Assembly (NCBI GenBank): GCA_005800465.1
Contig: SYFI01000085.1
Span: forward strand, 1 to 27,876
Length of the DNA stretch: 27,876 nt
Direction of reading: 5' to 3'
Source: Actinomycetota bacterium
GTDB lineage: Bacteria; Actinomycetota; Thermoleophilia; Miltoncostaeales; Miltoncostaeaceae
Positions 23,932 through 27,876 of the stretch are shown here, one piece after another (positions within the stretch are counted from its first letter, which is position 1; the number at the start of each line of letters is the position of its first letter). The position numbers and the translations under genes were made by a program. Below the pieces are notes generated by a model. It did no database searches and was not told the origin of the DNA. It saw only the letters and a list, made by a program, of their open reading frames with translations.

Positions 23932-24000
23932 CCACTCGAGTACCGCGGCAGCAGAACGGCGGTCCCACTCCTCACGGGTTACTCACGGCGGCATACCGGG

Positions 24001-24006
24001 AGCCTA
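24001..24006 (-). promoter_or_regulatory. -10 box for leaderless start of the zinc-ribbon gene
   Basis: TAGGCT-N6-ATG on the minus strand. It marks ATG 23994 as the original start, which makes the TGA at codon 4 a break inside the gene rather than upstream sequence. Confidence 0.4.
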
Positions 24007-24170
24007 GGACCAGCGGCGTGATGAGGCTTTGAGTAGCTCACCGCTGAGGTGCCATGGGCGACGCTGGCCCGCGCACGCCAACGCGCAGTCGCTGCAGCAG
24101 CACCGCGGTGGCATCCCGGGGGTGCTTCACGAAACCGAGCGGTGAACCGGACTGGGGGTTCGGGCCGGCG

Positions 24171-24548
24171 CTACCTGGCGGTGCGGCGGCTGGCCAGTGA
24201 GGACAGGCCTGCGAGTACCAGGTCACCGGCACGCTTCGACACCGGCTTGTGGAACTGGACGACCTGGGCACGTAGGCCCGCGATCGAACGACGCATCTGG
24301 TCGCCGTCGGCGCGCAGCGCGGCGTTCTCGTCACCCAGGCGCGCAACCTCGGCCTTCAGCGCCGTGATCTCCTCGCCGCCGCCGCGCCCGCTGACGATCG
24401 CCTGCACGGCAACTGCTTCGATCAGCGTGCGCTGTGAGCCCACGGGGCCCACGGTCTCGCCGACAAGGCGGCCTGAGCTGAGGTAGCGCCACACGGTGCG
24501 CTCGGACACGCCAAGGGCCTCGGAGGCCTCGGCCACTGTCATGTGCAT
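24171..24548 (-). CDS. HTH (MerR/excisionase-like) DNA-binding protein with coiled coil
   Basis: 125 aa from ATG 24548, chosen because GGAG lies 6 nt upstream; the frame is open to GTG 24593. The N-terminus is a helix-turn-helix of the MerR/excisionase kind (VAEASEALGVSERTVWRYLSSGRL, residues 5-28). Residues 56-95 form a coiled coil with heptads (ITALKAEVARLGDENAALRA), implying a dimer or oligomer. The C-terminus is basic (SKRAGDLVLAGLSSLASRRTAR). A DNA-binding regulator or structural protein. No recombinase is next to it, so an excisionase role is not supported. It lies 90 bp downstream of the MaoC gene, separated by a strong hairpin. Confidence 0.8.
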   Translation of the reverse strand: MHMTVAEASEALGVSERTVWRYLSSGRLVGETVGPVGSQRTLIEAVAVQAIVSGRGGGEEITALKAEVARLGDENAALRADGDQMRRSIAGLRAQVVQFHKPVSKRAGDLVLAGLSSLASRRTAR

Positions 24549-24598
24549 GGTGTTCTCCATGCCCGGGGCGTTCGACGCCACGCGGGGGAACACCTGCC

Positions 24599-24625
24599 GT
24601 GCGGGGGCCGCGAGGGCCCCCGCAC
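24599..24625 (-). terminator. GC-rich hairpin between the MaoC and HTH genes
   Basis: Perfect 11-bp arms (GTGCGGGGGCC and its complement) with a 5-nt loop, 14 bp after the MaoC stop. No T-run follows, so it may be a weak terminator, an attenuator or an mRNA-stabilising stem that reduces read-through into the HTH gene. Confidence 0.5.
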
Positions 24626-24638
24626 GAATGGATGCTTG

Positions 24639-25091
24639 CTAGGCCTTGCGCTGGATCAGCATGTTCCAGACGCCGCGCTGCACAACCTTGTCGTCCTGGT
24701 TCAGTACCTCGACCTCGTACTTGCACCAGCCGGCCTTCGGGTTCTTCTCGTTCTCGGACTTCTCACCGATGGTGCGCTTCACGCGGATGGTGTCGCCGAT
24801 GAATACCGGCGCGCGGAACTGCCACGTGTCGAGACCGACGAATGCGGCGGTCGCGATCTTCGGCTCCATCTTCTCCACCTGCAGGCCGGTGGCGATGGAC
24901 GTCACGAGCATGCCGTGGGCGACGCGCTGGCCGAAGACAGATTCCTTGGCGCCAACCTCGTCGATGTGGAACCAGTTGAAGTCACCGGAAACGCCGCAGA
25001 AGTTGACGACGTCGGCTTCGGTCACCGTACGACGCAGCGACTCTGCGCTGTCCCCCGCATTCAGCTCCTCCCAGAAAAGACGCTCAGCCAC
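24639..25091 (-). CDS. MaoC-like dehydratase (R-specific enoyl-CoA hydratase-like)
   Basis: 150 aa from GTG 25091, chosen because AAGGAG lies 5 nt upstream; the frame is open to a TTG at 25106. A hot-dog-fold single domain with the hydratase signature: SGDFNWFHID with Asp37 and His42 (family DxNPxH), then VFGQRVAHGML with His59. The C-terminal half matches (FRAPVFIGDTIRVKRTIGE, GVWNMLIQ). It would hydrate an enoyl-CoA (or dehydrate a 3-hydroxyacyl-CoA), supplying the step after the acyl-CoA dehydrogenase of the window. The Asn-Trp in place of Asn-Pro is a small change from the family pattern. Confidence 0.9.
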   Translation of the reverse strand: MAERLFWEELNAGDSAESLRRTVTEADVVNFCGVSGDFNWFHIDEVGAKESVFGQRVAHGMLVTSIATGLQVEKMEPKIATAAFVGLDTWQFRAPVFIGDTIRVKRTIGEKSENEKNPKAGWCKYEVEVLNQDDKVVQRGVWNMLIQRKA

Positions 25092-25233
25092 AAGAACTCC
25101 TTGCAAATCGTTGGGGCGCCCGGTTCACGAGCGCCAAAGGCGGGCGGGAGCATAACGGGGGAACACCATCGCCGGGCGGCTGGTCCGTCGTATCCGGGGT
25201 TCCGAGTCGAATAACTGGGCTCTCTCTGGCCTT

Positions 25234-25253
25234 TGCGGCGCCGGGACATGCCC
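25234..25253 (+). repeat. Fifth, partial copy of the hairpin-core repeat
   Basis: Matches 25287-25306 in direct orientation at 18 of 20 positions (TTGCGGCGCCGGGACATGCC against TTGCGGCGTCGGGACACGCC). It lacks a matching inverted partner and lies 39 bp upstream of the first large hairpin. Confidence 0.5.
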
Positions 25254-25272
25254 TTTTGGCCGTCGCGCGACC

Positions 25273-25391
25273 GCGCCGAGGAGGGATTGCGGCGTCGGGA
25301 CACGCCTGGCCCGTGATCAGAATTTGTGGAACCGCCGTAAATTCGGGATCACACCAGGCTACGTCCCGCCACCGCAATCCCTCCTCGGCGC
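25273..25391. repeat. Large imperfect hairpin 1 (119 bp)
   Basis: Outer arms 25273-25292 and 25372-25391 are exact 20-bp inverted repeats; cores 25297-25318 and 25346-25367 pair imperfectly in three blocks (GGGAC, GCCTGG, GTGATC) separated by small internal loops; the tip closes with GAATTT/AAATTC (25320-25325, 25339-25344). Total about 45 paired bases. It lies in the 535-bp non-coding stretch upstream of the MaoC gene and downstream of the aminotransferase gene. No ORF is supported in it. Confidence 0.7.
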
Positions 25392-25421
25392 TCTTATGGT
25401 TGCTGACTGCAAGAGGCATGA

Positions 25422-25538
25422 GCCCCCGGTGCCGTGTGCATGAGTGGGACGTAGCCTGGTGTGATCCTGCAGGTGCGGCCCCCGCACGTGCCGATCACGG
25501 GCCAGGCGTGTCCCACCCATGAATAGGGCACCGGGGGC
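25422..25538. repeat. Large imperfect hairpin 2 (117 bp)
   Basis: Outer arms 25422-25433 and 25527-25538 match exactly over 12 bp, followed by a 5x5 loop and CATGAGT/ACCCATG (6 of 7). Cores 25446-25467 and 25493-25514 pair in the same three blocks as hairpin 1. The tip is GTGCGG-CCC-CCGCAC. Its left core is the exact inverse of the right core of hairpin 1, and its right core the exact inverse of the left core of hairpin 1. Only 30 bp separate the two hairpins. Confidence 0.7.
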
Positions 25539-25563
25539 GGCTGGGTGGCTGGGGCCCCGGGGG

Positions 25564-25602
25564 CAAAATGACGAAGGGCCCAGACGATGTCCGGGCCCTT
25601 CG
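25564..25602 (-). terminator. Rho-independent-type terminator of the aminotransferase gene
   Basis: Perfect 10-bp stem (CGAAGGGCCC, 25572-25581, with 25593-25602), 11-nt loop, followed on the minus strand by TCATTTTG. It starts 25 bp after the aminotransferase stop. Confidence 0.7.
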
Positions 25603-25626
25603 GTTACTGCGTGGTGCGAGGAAGTC

Positions 25627-26820
25627 CTAGAGGGCTTCCACAGCGGTCTTGATGCGGTCCAGACCCTCTTCGAGCTGCTCATCGGGAGCGGCGTAGGTGA
25701 AGCGGATGTGGCCCTCACCGCGGTCACCGAAGGCGTTACCGGCAACCACACCGACGCCGTAGTCCTCGACCAGATAGTCGGCGAACTGCTGCGCGGTCAT
25801 GCCGGTGCCACGGATGCTCGGGAACACGTAGAACGAGCCGTCAGGCGTCTGACAGTCGATGCCCTCGATCTCGTTGAACTTGCTCACGACCAGGTCACGC
25901 TTGGCCTTGAGGCGGGCGGTCTGCTGCAGCACGTGGTCCTGCGAGCCCGTGAGGGCGGCGAGGCCGGCGAACTGCACGAACGCGGGCACGTTGGTGACCG
26001 AGTTCTGCTGAAAGATGTCCATGGCCGTGATGAGTTCGGCGTCGGCGACACACCATCCGATGCGGAACCCGGTCATGATGTATGTCTTCGAGAAGGTGTC
26101 GACCACGATCGACTGATCCTTCATACCCTCGATGTACGAGATGCTCTCGTGCTTGCTGGGGTCGTAAACCATGTGCGAGAAGATCTCGTCGGTCAGTACG
26201 ACGACGCCGTGGCGCTTGCAGATCTCGGCGATCTCGGGCAGCTGGCCCACGACCATGCCGTTGGGGCGCTGCGGCGTGTTGAGCACGAGCATCTTCGTGC
26301 GCGGCGTGATGAGCGACTCGAGCGAGACAAGGTCGAAGTGGAAGTCGGGCTCCACGAGCGGCGCGTACACAACCTTGCCGCCGGCGTAGGTGATCCAGAA
26401 CTCGTCCGGCGGGTAGCCGGGGTTCGGGAAGATGACCTCATCGCCCTGATCCACAATTGTCAGCAGCGACTGCGTGAGGGCGTGCTTGGCACCCATGGTC
26501 ACGAGGACCTCTTCGCGCTTGGTGGGGCGGCCGCGAGAAGTCATCTCCTCAGCGATGGCGTCACGCAGCTCGGGAAGACCCGGGCCCGGCACGTAGCGCA
26601 CGTGGCCGTCGTGAATGGCCTTGGCACAGGCCTCGTAGATGTGCGGGGCGGGGTAGAACTCATCGCCCTGGAAGTCGCCCTTCTCAAAGTGAAGGATCTT
26701 GGTGCCGGTGTCGCGCTCGATCTGCTCGGCCTTGCGCATGGCAGCCCACTGCTTGGGAAGTACGAAGTGCTGGGTGCGACTCGAGAGTGCGTCGCGGATG
26801 TCCTTGAGAGCGTCGCTCAT
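25627..26820 (-). CDS. Class I/II pyridoxal-phosphate aminotransferase
   Basis: 397 aa; ATG 26820 preceded by AAGGAG. Fold-type I aminotransferase close to aspartate/alanine-type enzymes. Visible residues: the phosphate-contacting GAKHALTQSL near 110-119, Asn187 in NTPQRPNG (family NPxNPTG), Asp211 and Tyr219 (LTDEIFSHMVYD), the Schiff-base Lys245 in FSKTYIMTGFRIGW with Arg253, and the substrate-carboxylate Arg in HIRFTYA near the C-terminus. It exchanges an amino group between an amino acid and a 2-oxo acid. The IclR regulator lies 38 bp upstream on the same strand, so they are probably co-transcribed and the regulator may respond to a related metabolite. The exact substrate is not readable. 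Confidence 0.93.
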   Translation of the reverse strand: MSDALKDIRDALSSRTQHFVLPKQWAAMRKAEQIERDTGTKILHFEKGDFQGDEFYPAPHIYEACAKAIHDGHVRYVPGPGLPELRDAIAEEMTSRGRPTKREEVLVTMGAKHALTQSLLTIVDQGDEVIFPNPGYPPDEFWITYAGGKVVYAPLVEPDFHFDLVSLESLITPRTKMLVLNTPQRPNGMVVGQLPEIAEICKRHGVVVLTDEIFSHMVYDPSKHESISYIEGMKDQSIVVDTFSKTYIMTGFRIGWCVADAELITAMDIFQQNSVTNVPAFVQFAGLAALTGSQDHVLQQTARLKAKRDLVVSKFNEIEGIDCQTPDGSFYVFPSIRGTGMTAQQFADYLVEDYGVGVVAGNAFGDRGEGHIRFTYAAPDEQLEEGLDRIKTAVEAL

Positions 26821-26858
26821 CGGGGTACTGCTCCTTTCGGTATTCGGTCGCCGTCCGG

Positions 26859-27746
26859 TTATCGGACGACGTTAAGAGCGGCGCTCGGCCGCGGGGTAGA
26901 AGGAGTTGTTGCCCGCACGCGGCGGGCGGCGCGGTTGAACGCGCCTGACTGCGAGGCGCCGAGGCGGCGGGACAGCCCGTCTGCGGCATCGATGACGAGG
27001 CGCGCGAGGTCATCCACGCGCTCCGGGGTGACCCGGGTGACTGGCCCGCCAATGCCAAGGGCAGCGACGAACCGACCAGTGTGATCCCGGATGGGGGCCC
27101 CGACGCAGCGGAGACCCTCGTCGTACTCCTCGTCGTCAACTGCGTAGCCCTGCTCGCGGATGACCGCGAGCTCGGCGAGCAGCCGATCGACGTCGGTGGT
27201 CGTCGTACGGGTGTACGACGCCATCCCGTGCGCGCTGGTGATCTCGCGCACGTCATCCTCGCCGAGATCGGCCAGGAGAACTTTGCCAAGGCTGGTTGCG
27301 TGCGCCGGATACCCGCGGCCCATGGCCGACGGGATGCGAAGCGCACGCCGCGCCTCAACTTTCTCGATGTAGATCGCCTCGCCGCGCTCCAACACGGCAA
27401 GGTGACCCGTCTCGCCCGAGTCGCGCACCAGGCCCTCAAGGAAGGGAAGGGCCTCGTCCCACAGACTCATCTGTTCGAGGACGATTCCGCCCATCTCAAA
27501 CATCCTGAGCCCCAGGCGGTAGCGCTGCGACTTGGCATCGCGCTCGAGAAGACCAACCGCCTCAAGGTTGACGAGAAACCGGTGGGCGGTGCTCTTGTGG
27601 AGCCCCGTGCGCCCCGCGATCTCGGTGACACCCAACTCAGGCTCCTCGGTACTGAACACTTCGAGGATCGCGCCCACACGCTCCACCGCTTGGATGCGGT
27701 AGCGGTCCCGGGCTGCGTTGGTGTCAGTGTGCGCGGTGGTTGTCAT
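26859..27746 (-). CDS. IclR family transcriptional regulator
   Basis: 295 aa; ATG 27746. The N-terminal winged helix (AVERVGAILEVFSTEEPELGVTEIAGRTGLHKSTAHRFLVNLEAVGLLERD, about 19-69) and the larger effector-binding domain (GETGHLAVLERGEAIYIEKV, YPAHATSLGKVLLA, YAVDDEEYDEGLRCVGAPI, ALGIGGP) are standard for IclR proteins. An extra basic tail (RAARRVRATTPSTPRPSA) ends the protein. IclR members bind DNA as dimers or tetramers and answer to small acids, commonly aromatic or short-chain. The adjacent aminotransferase is the likeliest target; TAGAAT-N5-ATG indicates a leaderless start overlapping an imperfect inverted repeat, which fits autoregulation. Confidence 0.93.
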   Translation of the reverse strand: MTTTAHTDTNAARDRYRIQAVERVGAILEVFSTEEPELGVTEIAGRTGLHKSTAHRFLVNLEAVGLLERDAKSQRYRLGLRMFEMGGIVLEQMSLWDEALPFLEGLVRDSGETGHLAVLERGEAIYIEKVEARRALRIPSAMGRGYPAHATSLGKVLLADLGEDDVREITSAHGMASYTRTTTTDVDRLLAELAVIREQGYAVDDEEYDEGLRCVGAPIRDHTGRFVAALGIGGPVTRVTPERVDDLARLVIDAADGLSRRLGASQSGAFNRAARRVRATTPSTPRPSAALNVVR

Positions 27747-27769
27747 GTCTCATTCTACGAAACACCGTC
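27747..27769. promoter_or_regulatory. IclR leaderless promoter with operator-like repeat
   Basis: The minus-strand -10 box TAGAAT (27752-27757) lies 5 nt before the IclR ATG. It is flanked by the imperfect inverted repeat GTCTC-N7-GAAAC. The GAAACACCGTC at 27759-27769 recurs as GAAACGCCGTC at 27863-27873, near the window end, in the same orientation. These look like sites for the IclR protein itself. Confidence 0.4.
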
Positions 27770-27876
27770 TTGTGACGGATGCGACGAAGGCGACATTGCT
27801 ATCAGCCAGCCATGGCACCGGCAAGGGTGAGGAGCGGGCCGACCGTTACTGTATCGCTCTGTGAAACGCCGTCCCA

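Larger units (their letters stand above)
22492..23994 (-). pseudogene. Interrupted six-repeat zinc-ribbon protein with GIY-YIG-like domain
   Basis: One reading frame spans this whole interval apart from two TGA codons (23983-23985 and 23152-23154). It encodes six repeats of about 60-70 residues, each opening with EEWDRRAAA..IEWVGDEP and carrying CxxCGHEW...GxGCPxC, like the probable zinc-ribbon family DUF4379, then a C-terminal GIY-YIG-type domain. The TGA at 23152 falls exactly where the repeat has Trp (VE-stop-VGDEP against IEWVGDEP), so TGG became TGA. The other follows ATG-Pro-Pro at the leaderless start. Repeat 3 has also lost its second Cys pair. This points to a decaying gene; sequence error or TGA readthrough are alternatives. 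Such proteins are often phage- or mobile-element-linked; the neighbours here are ordinary metabolic genes. Confidence 0.7.

Noticed and set aside
24171..24548. Excisionase of an integrated element
   Set aside because: The HTH resembles excisionases, but there is no integrase, attachment repeat or phage gene nearby, and the long coiled coil is not typical.
25273..25538. Integron attC sites or a CRISPR array
   Set aside because: No GTTRRRY recombination core, no integrase, and the repeats are inverted with unlike spacing rather than direct with uniform spacers.
25519..27084. 521-aa plus-strand open frame opposite the aminotransferase and IclR genes
   Set aside because: Antisense to two well-supported genes; the open frame is a by-product of high GC.
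1..27876. tRNA or rRNA genes
   Set aside because: I saw no cloverleaf-like or conserved rRNA sequence in the gaps; a covariance-model scan was not possible here.

Overview
This 27.9-kb window is high-GC bacterial DNA. Its gene families (acyl-CoA ligase, SCP-x-type thiolases with a DUF35 partner, MaoC hydratase, IclR regulator, secreted subtilase with an alanine/proline-rich C-terminal linker) suggest an actinobacterium. The secreted-protein style and the frequent leaderless starts hint at Thermoleophilia, but this is inference; no rRNA or marker gene fixes the lineage.

Layout. (1) 1-5407, minus strand: a tight acyl-CoA operon, transcribed as Cys-less thiolase/aldolase-like protein, DUF35 OB-fold protein, ANL acyl-CoA synthetase, Cys-less HMG-CoA-synthase-like protein, and a catalytic-type thiolase cut by the window edge. 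A candidate promoter embedded in an inverted repeat lies upstream, near 5536-5573. (2) 5634-10169: small conserved or unknown genes (DUF1284, an unrecognised 238-aa protein, a DUF2283-like acidic protein), then a minus-strand run of PrmA-like methyltransferase, MFS transporter and a degenerate sirtuin. (3) 10192-14529: two convergent aldehyde dehydrogenases, a 135-aa unknown, and a Sua5-type tRNA t6A gene preceded by a possible 35-codon upstream ORF; a perfect 9+9 bp inverted repeat sits in the divergent gap. (4) 14580-17460: an exported glutathione-peroxidase-like protein and a secreted subtilase with a ~165-residue insertion inside its catalytic domain. (5) 17558-22495: a GMC oxidoreductase/SDR pair, divergent from an acyl-CoA dehydrogenase translationally coupled to an unrecognised 453-aa protein. 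(6) 22492-23994: a six-repeat zinc-ribbon protein with a C-terminal GIY-YIG-like domain, interrupted by two in-frame TGA codons. (7) 24171-27746: HTH/coiled-coil protein, MaoC-like hydratase, a non-coding tract with two large hairpins, a class I aminotransferase and an IclR regulator.

How the genes fit together: acyl-CoA ligase, acyl-CoA dehydrogenase, MaoC hydratase, SDR and thiolase or aldolase modules could together supply the steps of a beta-oxidation-like breakdown of a branched, sterol-like or terpenoid carboxylic acid. GMC and aldehyde dehydrogenases could oxidise alcohols and aldehydes to feed it. The substrate cannot be read from sequence.

The most unusual signals are: two adjacent ~118-bp hairpins (25273-25538) whose segments match exactly in a ring pattern that allows two alternative foldings; the TGA-interrupted zinc-ribbon/GIY-YIG gene; a thiolase, an HMG-CoA-synthase-like protein and a DUF35 zinc ribbon that have all lost key cysteines within one operon; a sirtuin lacking its NAD-binding motifs; and a recurrent TAnnnT box 5-9 nt before start codons, twice built from the TAG stop codon of the preceding gene.
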